DNA of 64,000 bases from the NCBI GenBank assembly GCA_027625915.1, contig JANTQA010000057.1, forward strand, positions 9,920,001 to 9,984,000. Reading direction: 5' to 3'. This DNA is from Anaeramoeba flamelloides. Its lineage: Eukaryota > Metamonada > Anaeramoebidae. The translations under genes and the position numbers were made by a program. Below the pieces are notes generated by a model. It was not told the DNA's origin. It did no database searches and saw only the letters and a program-made list of their open reading frames with translations. Below are positions 23,554 through 34,169 of the stretch, in pieces; position 1 is the first letter of the stretch, and the number at the start of each line of letters is the position of its first letter.

Positions 23554-24112
23554 AAGGTTTACAGTTCCTGAAATTTTAAAAAAAAGATTATCTTGTTTCG
23601 GGAGTGGTGACTTGATAATTTGATTTTTAGTTGATCGATTTTGTACTTGGTATAGGCTTGAATAGTGGTTCAAAATGACAATTTTTGACAATTTTATTTT
23701 TTTTTTTCCAAAATCCAAATTGAAGAGTGTATGATTAATAGATTGGAACTTAAGTTATAAAAAAAAGTGGTTTGGGTGTAGTTGGTTGAAATTTTTAATT
23801 CAGATTGGTTTTATTGGGAGATTTTAAAAAAAATTTTTTTTTTATTTGGAAAATTTACAAAAAAGGATTTGAAAATTTTCTTCTAGAACCCAGAAATCAA
23901 AATTTATTCTTAAACACCTACCAATCAATTAATCTTAAACTCTTCAATTCATATTTGAGAAATAAAGATATAAAAATTGTCAAAAATTGTCATTTTGAAC
24001 CACTATTCAATCCTATACCAAGTACAATATCGATCAACTAAGAATCAAATTAATAAGTCACCAAACCCGAAACAAGATAATCTTTTTTTAAAATTTCAGG
24101 GACTGTAAACCT
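23554..24112. mobile_element. Foldback element, 559 bp
   Basis: Arms of about 148 bp (23554-23702 and 23966-24112) are inverted copies, both starting at 'aggtttacagt' and flanked by TA. Mismatches are limited. Open frames in each arm (23467-23718 minus, 23805-24041 plus) mirror each other because of the inverted repeat and are not evidence of coding. Confidence 0.7.
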
Positions 24113-24429
24113 TAATTGTGTATTATTTTACAATTGTTATTTAATGTTTTTTGTAAGACAAAATTAAAAAATATCAATTAAAATTAGCTCATTCATTGAG
24201 AAATAATAAACCATTGATAGTCACTTTTTTATAATTTCATTTTTAATAGATCGAAGAAACTAACATCAAACGTGTATATTATTTATTATATGTTTCTTTG
24301 ATCGACTAAATTCATAATCATTGCAGAAAAAAGTAACACTTTTTTTAATTTGCATGACACTTTTGCCAATCTGGCACTTTTTTTTTTTGTAAATAATTGT
24401 GTTGATTTTAATACTGATAAATGGTAATT

Positions 24430-24900
24430 AATGTTTAAAAATTTTTACTTGATTTTCCTTTTTGAAATTATTATGATCAAGCTTTGAATAAATCATTTTA
24501 TGAAGTCAAGTGATCAGAAACTCTGTAAAATTAGTTGTTCTTCAAAATATTCTTTGTCCTGGACTTTTTGATTAGAAACAGTTTGAAGATTTATAAAAAT
24601 GGAAAATGAACTATAAATTTTTTGAAATTTATTTGAATTTAGTGATAAAGTCAAATAAATATCTGAAAATTTTTAGTTCTATTTCCATTTTTGCAATTAT
24701 TTTACACATATTTTGAGAGCAATCTATTGATTTAAATGTTAAAAAATTTTATAAAATTGATTGTGATTCAAAAAGTTCTTTTTCTTGAGTTTTTTTCAAA
24801 GTTAATTTCCTAGATTACAAAAATAGAAATTGATCGAAAAATTTTATTCAATTTATTTGAATTTATCAGTAACAGTATTTATTAAAAAAATAAACAAGGT
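24430..24900. repeat. Diverged tandem duplication, period about 235 bp
   Basis: Two successive segments (about 24430-24655 and 24665-24900) share blocks in the same order: 'gttcttcaaaatattcttt' versus 'attcaaaaagttctttttc', a lysine-codon-like 'ataaaaatgg' block, then 'atttatttgaattta'. Divergence is high, so the boundaries are approximate. Confidence 0.4.
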
Positions 24901-26236
24901 CTGAATCATTTAGTCCCTTTACCTTTTGTTTATTGTTGCAAAAAATTCCAAATTCCTTGGTTATTAATTCTTTCATTTTAATGAGATCAAACCTTAATAA
25001 ATGGGTTTAAAAAAAGTATTTCAATTTTTCAATATCCAAGAACCTGCTTTTGAGATAGTCAAAAGTAACAAATCTCCTTTTTTCAACACTCTTTTTTGAT
25101 CAAATCTTACTCTTTGGAAGTGGTAACCTTCCAAAATTGCTGATTCGGAAACTCTTTCGAAAATAAAAATGTAGTCACAAAGAAAACTTTTTAAGAAGAT
25201 GTTGGTGTTCAGAAAATATAAATGAATTAAATATTCGATCAATTTGGAATCCTTCAAAAATAAGATTGATAAAGGAAGCACCAAAAAGTTCGTGCAGAGA
25301 ATGGAATGTTGTTGAATTTCAGACTGGGTGTTACAGAAATCATTAATATTTTTTGATTCCTAAATTCACACAGCCACTGATACAACGTGTTTAATAAAAT
25401 AAGATTTCAATAAGAAAGTTCAAACAGAAAAAATCTACTTTCATAAGAAGAAAAAAGTAGAAAAAAGAAGAAAGTGTTCAGATAAAAATATGTATTTGCT
25501 TTATGAAATCTCTTGTTGAAATGAAGGACACTTTCCTTTATTTGCAAGAAACTTCAAACTTCTATAGTTGCCATATCCTCCACACCAAATTATATAAAAA
25601 AAGGATGGAATTATTTTAACAACACTGATAAAATGATTTTAAAACTTGGGATATTTCTTTTAAAGCTCAGGAGATCTACCAAACTTAACAATGGTCTTCG
25701 ACAAAAGAATAACCTTTTTAAAACTTGCTTTAAATTGAAGGAATTTGGATGATTACGTAATAAATTATAATCTTAGATCTCAGAGAAAAACGATCCCCAA
25801 TACTGTCATTTGCAAAATAAAAAGTCCAATATTTCCAGTTATTTACGTAAAAAACACACCTCCAAAGAATGAAAATAACTCTTCAAAGTCCCAAATTCTA
25901 AAATGGAAATTAGTATCCTAAGCTCGTTGACAGAATAGTAAAAAATTTGAAATGTTTCACGTTTTAAAATAGATTTTTTGGAAAGCTGAATGAAAATTTT
26001 GAAAAATTTATTTTGTACCTAATAGTAGAAAAAACACCATTGGTAACGAATTTATAATTTTTTTTATTCACTGTTTGGAATTACTGATGAATTTTTTGGA
26101 GGCAAAACAATTTTTGAGTACAAATCCTTTTTAAGGGACTGATCTCTATTAAATTTTTCTACCTGAATTTAATAGAGATTGAGAAATTTTTTATCAATTA
26201 CTTAGATTGGAAAGACCCAGTTTATTTTCAATATTA

Positions 26237-26712
26237 CTGTAGTCAAAATAACCCGTGCAAAAAAATATAATGCGTGTTTCAAAATAAAAAGCGTGTTTTT
26301 TTGTTATCGAAGACCAATACATTAACCAATCCAAGAAACTAATAACAAAGCATAAAAAAATATGGTATTGATTTCTACAAGTTCTATTATTTAAAAAGAA
26401 ATTCTAAAAATTAAGAATCAAATTGCAAAATTTATCTCAAAAAATAGAGTAAATTTTTCATAAAATTTTAATCATAAAAAAACAAAATAATTCAAAAAAA
26501 TTGAGAATATTATGGAAAATTTTCAACTATTTGCATGAATAATTTAAATTTTACTAAAAATAACCAGACATTTACTTTCAAAATTGATTTGAACTTAGGT
26601 ATACTGTTTGGTAGTTGATTGAATGTTGCCTTGGTACAAGAATAAAAAAAAGCACAGATAATATTTTGAAACATGGATTATAGTCATTGTGCACGCTTTA
26701 TTTTGATCACTG
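26237..26712 (-). mobile_element. Family G MITE, copy 1 (reverse)
   Basis: About 476 bp. Ends read TA|CTGTAGTCAAAATAACC and the inverse 'ttattttgatcactg'|TA. It is the reverse complement of copy 2, which starts 64 bp downstream, so the two together form a palindrome of about 1 kb. Confidence 0.75.
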
Positions 26713-26776
26713 TAAACTTATTTCCTGAGAAGGAATCCTTGTTTAGAAATTAGTCAAAAAACAATAATAGAGACTA

Positions 26777-27260
26777 CAGTGATCAAAATAATGCGTGCAT
26801 AACGGCTATGATCCGTGCTTCAAAATAGAATACCTGCTTTTTTTTCTTCTTGTTCCAAGGTAACATTCAATCAACTACCAAACAGTATACCTAAGTTCAA
26901 ATCAATTTTGAAAGTAAATATCAGGATATTTTGAGGAAAATTTAAATTATTCAACGAAATAAGTTCGAAATTTTTCATAATATTCTATGTTTTTTTAAAT
27001 TTTATATTGTTTTTTTGATGGATAAAAATATAATCTATAAAAAGTAACTCTATTTTTTGAGATTATTTTTGCAATTTGATCCTTCATTTTTAGAATTTCT
27101 TTTTAAATAATAGAACTTTAAGAAACCAATACCAAATTTTTTTAGGGTTTATGATTAGTTTCTTGGATTGGTTGATGTATAGAATTTCTATAACAAAAAC
27201 ATACGCTTTTATTTTGGAAACACAGATTAATTTTTTTTACACAATCTATTTTGACGAAAG
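26777..27260 (+). mobile_element. Family G MITE, copy 2
   Basis: About 484 bp, starting TA|CAGTGATCAAAATAATGCG. The terminal inverted repeats extend about 70 bp through a second 'ttcaaaata' block. It matches 62365-62846 in the same orientation. A 65-codon open frame (27151-27348) overlaps its right end and carries no motif. Confidence 0.75.
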
Positions 27261-27326
27261 TAATCGATTAATAAATGTTTTTAAAAGTATTTCAATTTTA
27301 AGAAAAGAAAGAAAAAAACGCATATA

Positions 27327-27491
27327 CTGGTATTTAAATTCTAAATAGGAAAAAGTTTCACTTCCCTTTCAATTTCCTTTTTCAAATAGAGTTTTTATAT
27401 TACAAACAGCTTCTTTGGGAACCCAATTTACTCAAAGATTAATCTGGATAAGGAAGTGAAAATTTTATACCACTTAGGATTCAAATACCCG
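27327..27491. mobile_element. Family E MITE, copy 2
   Basis: About 165 bp with TA flanks, left end 'ctggtatttaaatt' and right end 'attcaaatacccg'. The inner arms carry the 'cacttccctttcaatttcc' block typical of the family. Confidence 0.65.
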
Positions 27492-27834
27492 TAATAAAGC
27501 TAACTTGTATAACACCAATAAAATCTTTGTTCAAGTACATTTCAATAATTTAATAATTGGAGGTTGATCAACCTGTATCCGAAGAATAAAGTGGAAAACA
27601 TTCTAGTTTTTCTTTTTCTTTTACTTTTATTTTATATTACAAATAGAATTTCAATTGAAATTTGATGATAGTTTTTTATTTTTACCTTTTTTTTACATTT
27701 TATGATCAGGAATAGTAGGGCTGGGAATATATAAGAAAACAAAATAATACAATAATTTCAAAATTAAATAGAAAACCAGACAAAATTTTGTACATTTTTC
27801 ATTTCAAAAATGAAAGAAAGTTACTATATATATA

Positions 27835-29132
27835 TAGTCTACGACAAAAAAAATTTCTCACAAACGTTATCAATACAAAATCATACATTATATGTTGAAA
27901 ATTTTCAATTTGTATTTTTAATTTTCAAAGTCGTATCATTTTCGAAACAAGTTTCAAATGTTGAATTCCCCACCATTTTCTAGGATTTTAGGAATGATTT
28001 TGTCAAGGTGTTTAATCTGTGCTCTAATTTTTTTTGTGGAAATTTTTTTCCAATTTTTTTTTGATTGAATTTTTCAGTTCTTCTTGGGTTTCGGCAGATT
28101 CTTCTTCGATCATGTTTTTTAAATCATTCCATATCTTTTCAATTGGATTCAAATCAGGTGATTTGGTAGGGAAAGACACCAATTTAATTGAATTTTCTTT
28201 GAACCAATTCATTGAAAGTTTTGATTTATGAATGGGTGCATTGTCCTGAAGAAATTCAAAATCATCGCAGTCATATTTATTTTTAATAAAAGGAAGTAAT
28301 GCTTTTCCAAGAATTCGAGTATAAATTTCTGAATTCATTAGTGATTTTGAATTTTTGCAAAAATCTTTTGAAAAAAATTTTTCAGTTTTTTACTTCCAAG
28401 AAATTCCAGCCCAAATCATAACTGGAATTCTTTTATTATCTATTTCTTTTGGGGGTCTTTTCTCGCCTTTCTTGATATAAACATAAGATGTATTTCGAAA
28501 TAACTCTATTTTTGATTCATCGCCAAAATTCACCCTTTTCCAGTTCTAATTGTAGTGGAGTCTACAATGCATCTTTTTTTTCCTTATCTTTTTGCAAAAG
28601 TTTTGGAATTTTGATTGGTTTAACAGGAATCCAATCATTATTTTTCCGATATCTTTGTATAGTTCTTATTGATAAAGATACATTGCGTTTTTTTTTGATC
28701 TAAGGTTTCAATTTTATTGAACTTTTCTCACGATTTTCATTGAATATTTCTTCCTGTTTTTGGAGTTGTTTATTATTTAACAAACTTTTTAGACCACTAC
28801 CTTCTTTCCATATATGTGATCCTAGAAGGGATTTTTTCTCCCAGTTTCGAATAGTTTTTGTTGTAATATTATTGTTTTTTGCTAGTTTTTTAATGGGTAT
28901 ACCTTCTTTCAATTTTAACAGAATTTGGTATTTTGTTTCAAGTGAGGTTTTTTGTTTTTTGTTCATTTTATAAATAAATTTATTGTAAATGAAAGTCGAA
29001 TATTGAATAAAAAAATAAAAAATAAAAATGACAAATATCATAGTTTCAATTTTTCAAAAAAAAAATCATTGAAAATGACAGATCAAAAAAAATAATTGAT
29101 GGTTTGAGGGAAATTTTTTTTGTCTTAGACTG
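27835..29132 (-). mobile_element. Tc1/mariner transposon, nearly complete but inactive
   Basis: 1,298 bp flanked by TA. Terminal inverted repeats of about 24 bp (left 'gtctacgacaaaaaaaattt', right its inverse with two or three differences). The outermost base of the left end differs from the CAGT start seen on the right. The coding region lies on the minus strand, 28966 to 28024. The small size and single ORF are typical of Tc1 elements. See the transposase entry for the coding evidence. Confidence 0.9.
28024..28966 (-). pseudogene. Tc1-type DDE transposase, broken
   Basis: About 314 codons. The N terminus from 28966 (MNKKQKTSLETKYQIL) holds a helix-turn-helix: IKKLAKNNNITTKTIRNWEKK. The catalytic part shows the first Asp in NFGDESKIELF (near 28520), VMIWAGISW, the second Asp in FLQDNAPIHKS, and Glu in SPDLNPIEKIW, with 34 residues between the last two, so DD34E as in Tc1. 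All three catalytic residues remain. The frame is broken by an in-frame TAA near 28391 and by at least one frameshift between the DNA-binding and catalytic halves around 28540-28700. This is a relatively young fossil. Confidence 0.88.
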
Positions 29133-29653
29133 TATATATATAATATTAATAGTAGGATGTTAATGATTTGTTATTTTTATTACATTTTTGGTAAGTGACT
29201 TGAACCTTAAACTTTGAAAGCCTTTTGAAAAAAAGTTATCATAAAGTAAAAAAATACATTTTCCCAATAGCCGAAGAACTTTTTTTTTCAAATTAAATAG
29301 ATAATATTTTTTTCTTATATGTTCAAATATAACACCTTATTCAGCATTCAAATATATACATGAGAAAAATCTAATGTGCGAATATTCTCTTGATATTTTG
29401 ACAAAATTTTAAATTATGAATTGAATTTGTTGTAATTTTTTTGTGATTTTTGAATTATTTTTTTTTAATTTTTTCTTTTCATTTTTTTGTTTTTTCTTTT
29501 TCACTATATATATATATAATTTTGGGTATTTCAATAATTTAGATAACCTTGAAATCTATGATTTTAAGATTTAATTCCTTTTAAGGAAATTTAAGGAAAA
29601 ATTGAACTTGTTATGTAATTTATACTTCTTCAATAATAAAATTTGATATTCTA

Positions 29654-29883
29654 AGATAAATTTCAAAAATAGAGGCAGATTTTTCATCATAAAAAAAATT
29701 GTTTAATGGTTTGTTTTTTAATTTGAATAATAATAATAATGTATTTTATCAAGTTTTTAAAGATAATAGCCAATATAGATTATCAAATAAAAATATAGCG
29801 TAATCATTTTATTTTTTGAAAGGCAAATGAAAAAAGAAAAAAATAATAAAAAAAAAGTTTGTTACTATTTTTGAAATTTGGCT
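29654..29883 (+). mobile_element. Family D MITE, copy 2
   Basis: About 230 bp, TA-flanked, inverse of 18228-18448. Both termini carry the 'aatttcaaaaatag' inverted repeat. Confidence 0.65.
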
Positions 29884-31486
29884 TATTTTTTTAATTTTTT
29901 TTGTTAATTTCTCTTAATTGGTTTTCATTTATCTCCTGAATAGCAATTTTCTTTAGTAGAAATCAATTTCATCAGTTTTAAACTTTATAATCTAGAAAAT
30001 AAACAAACATTATTATTTAAGAATATAGATTAGTTTTTAATTTTATAAATAAAACTATCTGAAATGATCTAGATAGGTATTATCATTTTTTAGAGATTGT
30101 TTTACAAAATTTTATCAAAAACAGATTCAAAAAAAAAAAGTTTTGTTTAATAGTAAAAAAGATTATTCAATTTCCTTTAAATGGAAATTAAAAGTTCATA
30201 TATAAACATTTAGTTTAACTTTTGAGGCAGAATTGTTTCAATAAAATTTACAATCAAAAAAAAAATACAAATTTCAGTAGAGAAATCTATATTCTAGAAA
30301 AATAAACTGAAAAAAACAAAAAAAAATTACGAAAAATGTTCCATAATATCTAATTTATTATGTCTTGGATTTGTTTCAAAGTGTTTTTCTTATGTCGCTT
30401 CTTATATTAATTTAGCTTTCAAATTTTTTATCTTTTTAATAGAATTAAAATCTAGTTTAAGGATAACTCACAAACACAAACATTTCTCATGTTAATATCA
30501 TTTTAAATCGTTTATTTTTCACTGGATAAAATTTTTGTAAATAATGGATACAAATGGATACATTCATAATTCATTTGGAAATTAAACTTTTAATCTAATA
30601 TACAAATTTAATACTCTTCTGAACAATCTTTCTCAAACAATTCATACCAAATAAAGAAATTATATCAAATATATAAAGTGATGTAGATCTGAAAATTATA
30701 GAAATATTTCTTATATTTTTTTAATATTTTTACTTGAGTAAAATAACAAATCTATCTCAGCAAAAAATGTTTTGGCAAAAAGGCTGAATTTTATAAAAAA
30801 AAAAAACATAAATTATAAATTTTCAACTATTTATATTAACTTGGGCTTACATAAATTTGAATAAACATCAAGTTTAACTTATAACTACGATGTACTGAAA
30901 GTTAACTTTAGATATTGGCATTTGAAATTCAAAGGAGTAAAAATTTAAGTTGATAAAATGTATACCAGATTCAAATCGGATAAAATTTCACATGTTATGG
31001 TTTTTTCAATTCTTGTTAATCTGACTTTCATTTCAAACAACCCCTTCACTCTATATAGTCCAATGTCCATAATAATAAAGGGTGAAACTAATAAAAAGAG
31101 ATCAACTCTTCCTAATTTATTTCTTTGAAAACTCTATTTAAAAAGGAAAAGAAAACTTTTCAAAGAAAGTTAAAATTATTACCAATTTTTAGTTTCTAAA
31201 ATGTAAATAGTTTTAAATGAATTATTTCAAAGATCTGAATAGGGAACTGGTTCTCACTACCATGCTATTTACATGAATGAAAATTGAATTTTTCTGAAAG
31301 CACTACAATAAAACTCACCTTAAAAAAAAAAAAATAAAAAACAACAAAATTTTTACCAGTTCTAGGTAATTTTACTGAAAAATCCAAAAAAATAATCATT
31401 TTTTTGTTATTATTTGTAAGATCTAATTTGTCAATAAACCCTTTGGGACTAAATTCAAATTTAAAAAAACAATAAGTTGAGGAGAA

Positions 31487-32764
31487 ATGACCAATGAAAA
31501 AAAAAAGGAAATGCCATTCTCATTAAACCGATTTGGCACTTATTTTACCATTTCAACTGACCAGTCTTGGTCTGTTTATCAGTGCACGCCATTTCAACGC
31601 AAGTTCGAAAGAAAAGTTGAAGGAGGATTTTCCAATGTCTCGATGCTCTCGAATTCAAATATTTTTGCATTAGTTGGGAACGATCAATCGAGTGAATACT
31701 CGAAAAAGAATTTATTCATCTATGACGATTCCGAACAAACCAATCTCCTTCAATTAAAATTCAATGAGCCGATTGTAAGTGCATATATTTCACATAATGA
31801 GATTTTTGTCATTTTCAAAAACGGGATCCAAGTGTATTCCTTAAGCACACTTGAATTGGTTCTCCAAACAAAGTATTACGAAAACCCCAATGGTCTTTTT
31901 GATTTTGCAGAAGATACAGAAAGCCACCAATTCAAATGCTTTGTCACTTTGGGGCCAACAAAAGGAACGGTAGCAATCAGGCGCGGACCACTGACTGGGG
32001 GCAATAACAAGAATAATTTTCAAAATAATAACAATTTCGAACAACAAGATGAAAAGTACAGTACTGGAGAAAAGGAAAAGGGAAAGGGAAAAGAAAAAGA
32101 GAACGAAAAAGAAACGGAAAAAGAAACAGAAAAAGAAACAGAAAAAAACAAAGATTTTAAAAAAAAAAAAAAAAAAAAAAAGAATAGAATTAAACGTAAA
32201 AAACAAAGATCTGAACAAACAGATTTTGTTCAAAACAAAGACTCTTCTTTGGGAGACAATTCTCTCATTTTAAAAGTTTTTGACGATCCAATCCAACAAT
32301 TGACATTGAGTTCCTGCGGAAGGATTATTGCCGTGTGTTCAAATAAAGGAACAAACATCAAGATTTACTCGACAGAAAACGGGCAACTCATCACCAAAAA
32401 GAAAAGGGGCACAAAGCGAGGGACAATCTGTTCTTTGGCTTTCAATATCGACTCGAATTTTTTAGCTGCAGCAAGTCTTCGTGGCACAATCCACATCTTT
32501 ACATTGTATGATGTCAAGAACGCCCTTTACACAAATTCAATACATTCTGAAAATTTGGAAAAGCCATTGTTGGTCTCAAAAAATAAAAGAGCTAACTGCA
32601 AAGGCACCGTTGATAAGGATCTTTACTCAAAAGTCGCCTTTAATTTTTCCCATGAAATAATTGTGTTACAAAATAATGGACAGTTTTACAAATTTGAAAT
32701 CAATTTACAAAGCTCAGAATTGTCACTAATAACAAAATTGGGATTTGGTAACTCAATTCATTAG
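31487..32764 (+). CDS. PROPPIN (Atg18/WIPI-type) WD-repeat protein
   Basis: 425 residues, single exon. The N-terminal half (about 10-165) has propeller strands (FGTYFTISTDQSWSVYQC, NLFIYDD, NGIQVYSLSTLELV). An inserted low-complexity block (about 168-260, GEKEKGKGKEKENEKE, then a K-run) follows, then the conserved blades 5-6: SSCGRIIAVCSNKGTNIKIY, RGTICSLAFNIDSNFLAAAS and RGTIHIFTL. These are the hallmark segments of PROPPINs, seven-bladed propellers that bind PI3P and PI(3,5)P2 on autophagic and endosomal membranes. The diagnostic F/L-R-R-G motif is here KKKRG (about 303-307), so the first Arg is Lys and the hydrophobic residue before it is Lys. Binding may be weakened or altered. Start ATG follows 'gaggagaa'; stop TAG. 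A TG-rich stretch lies 100 bp downstream. Confidence 0.88.
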   Translation: MTNEKKKEMPFSLNRFGTYFTISTDQSWSVYQCTPFQRKFERKVEGGFSNVSMLSNSNIFALVGNDQSSEYSKKNLFIYDDSEQTNLLQLKFNEPIVSAYISHNEIFVIFKNGIQVYSLSTLELVLQTKYYENPNGLFDFAEDTESHQFKCFVTLGPTKGTVAIRRGPLTGGNNKNNFQNNNNFEQQDEKYSTGEKEKGKGKEKENEKETEKETEKETEKNKDFKKKKKKKKNRIKRKKQRSEQTDFVQNKDSSLGDNSLILKVFDDPIQQLTLSSCGRIIAVCSNKGTNIKIYSTENGQLITKKKRGTKRGTICSLAFNIDSNFLAAASLRGTIHIFTLYDVKNALYTNSIHSENLEKPLLVSKNKRANCKGTVDKDLYSKVAFNFSHEIIVLQNNGQFYKFEINLQSSELSLITKLGFGNSIH

Positions 32765-32862
32765 AAAAAAAATTAATCCACAAAAAAAAAAATTAAAAAG
32801 AAGACAATTAATCAATTAAATAAAATTCTGCGAATATTCTATTTTATTTTTTTATTATTTTT

Positions 32863-32908
32863 CTCTGTGTATGTGTATGGGTTTATTTTTTAAAAAGGTA
32901 TATGTGTT
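32863..32908 (+). promoter_or_regulatory. TG-rich 3' flank of the PROPPIN gene
   Basis: 'tctgtgtatgtgtatgg' and 'tatatgtgttt' lie about 100-140 bp after the stop, following A-rich sequence. A GU-rich downstream element for polyadenylation is a reasonable reading. A similar, longer TG-rich stretch follows the Tom40-like gene. Function is inferred only. Confidence 0.3.
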
Positions 32909-33342
32909 TACCATTCTGGATTAAAATAGCCATTCTGGGTTAAAATTGTCCAATTGGTAAAAAATTATCAAATCGATTTTAATTGTCAAATCAGTTTTAA
33001 TTGTAAAATTGTTGCGAAAAGGAAAATTTTTCAATTATTTTTTTTTTAAGTGTTTTTTCACTGATCAATGAAGATAGACGAAACTGAAATTCTTTAAACT
33101 TGATTGATTCCTATGGTCAAAATCTTAAAGCCAATTTCGCATGAATGGAAAAAGCCCATCATCAAAAAATCCAAAAAATTCACTTTTTCATTTATAATTA
33201 AAATCTCAAATTTGGAAAATGGAACATGCTTAAAACCTAGGTTTAATTTGTTGTTTTATTCTGCACATCGATACCTTTTGCGAATAAATAGAAAATTTTA
33301 AAAGAAAAGTATATTAATATTTTTTTTTAAATATTATAAATA

Positions 33343-34169
33343 ACTATAAAATCAAAAAAAGGAAATTTTCAAAAACCTGGTAATTCCATTTTTCTGATCA
33401 ATTGAAAATATTAGTAAAAAGTTAAAAATCTAGTCTAATTTGACAGAAAAATAACCCAATTACCTTGTGACTTATAATCGTTCCAATTGGGGAATTGGTT
33501 AAATATTTTAAATCAGTTAATTTTAATTCTTTGATGAATTCAGAAATCAAAAAAATCCAAAATTTGTAAAATTAATTGGGAATGTGACTGAAAATGAAAA
33601 TCTACATTTGATTTTAAATTTTAAAATACAAATCATTTAAATCATTTTAAAATTATTTGAAAGAATTTGAATTTGAGAGAGGTGTTTGATTATTGCAAAT
33701 TTACATGAAATTAAGAAAACCTTTTTGTAAAAAAATAAATCTTCTAAGGTTCCTAATAGAAATTTAAAATTTTGAAAAAAAAATATTAAAAGAAAGATAA
33801 AAAGTAAATAAAACTCTTATTTCATAAGTAAAACAACAAAATAATTCAAATATTGATTATTTCTAATAAATTTAGAATTTATCTCAAGGGAAAATCATAA
33901 TAAATTTGATCTTCAATTTTCAATAAAGTTATCAATTTATTTTACAAATTTTGGATTTTTTTGGTTTCGGAATTCATCAAAGAATTAAAATTAACAGATT
34001 TAAAATATTTAACCAATAACCCAAATGGGAAAGCTATGAGTTGCAAGGTAATTGGGTTATTTGTCTGTCAAAAAAGAGTATATTTTTAACTTTTTACTAA
34101 TATTTTGAATTGATCAGAAAAATGGAATTACCGGGTTTTTGAAAATTTCTGGGTTTTTGATTTGATAGT
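33343..34169. mobile_element. Foldback element, 827 bp
   Basis: Long inverted arms (about 33343-33585 and 33920-34169), flanked by TA, beginning 'actataaaatc' and ending in the inverse 'gatagt'. The arms share blocks such as 'ggtaattccatttttctgat' and 'aacccaattaccttg'. The central 330 bp is AT-rich. A diverged relative seems present at 1690-2050. Confidence 0.7.

Larger units (their letters stand above)
20115..31486. other. 11.4-kb intergenic region rich in DNA elements
   Basis: The longest gene-poor stretch. It holds family F (22149-22760), a foldback (23554-24112), a diverged tandem duplication (24430-24900), a head-to-head family G pair (26237-27260), a family E copy (27327-27491), a Tc1-like transposon (27835-29132) and a family D copy (29654-29883). 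An 87-codon minus frame at 25021-25284 has less biased composition than most but no motif, so I leave it uncalled. No other gene signal was seen. Confidence 0.6.

Noticed and set aside
23467-24041. Pair of small genes in opposite orientation
   Set aside because: Both frames arise from the two arms of the foldback element.
25021-25284. 87-codon minus-strand gene
   Set aside because: Composition is slightly less biased than other spacer frames, but no motif, no splice partner and no flanking coding sequence were found.
33104-33301. Small gene or exon downstream of the PROPPIN
   Set aside because: 65 codons without recognisable features; the flanks show no convincing splice sites.
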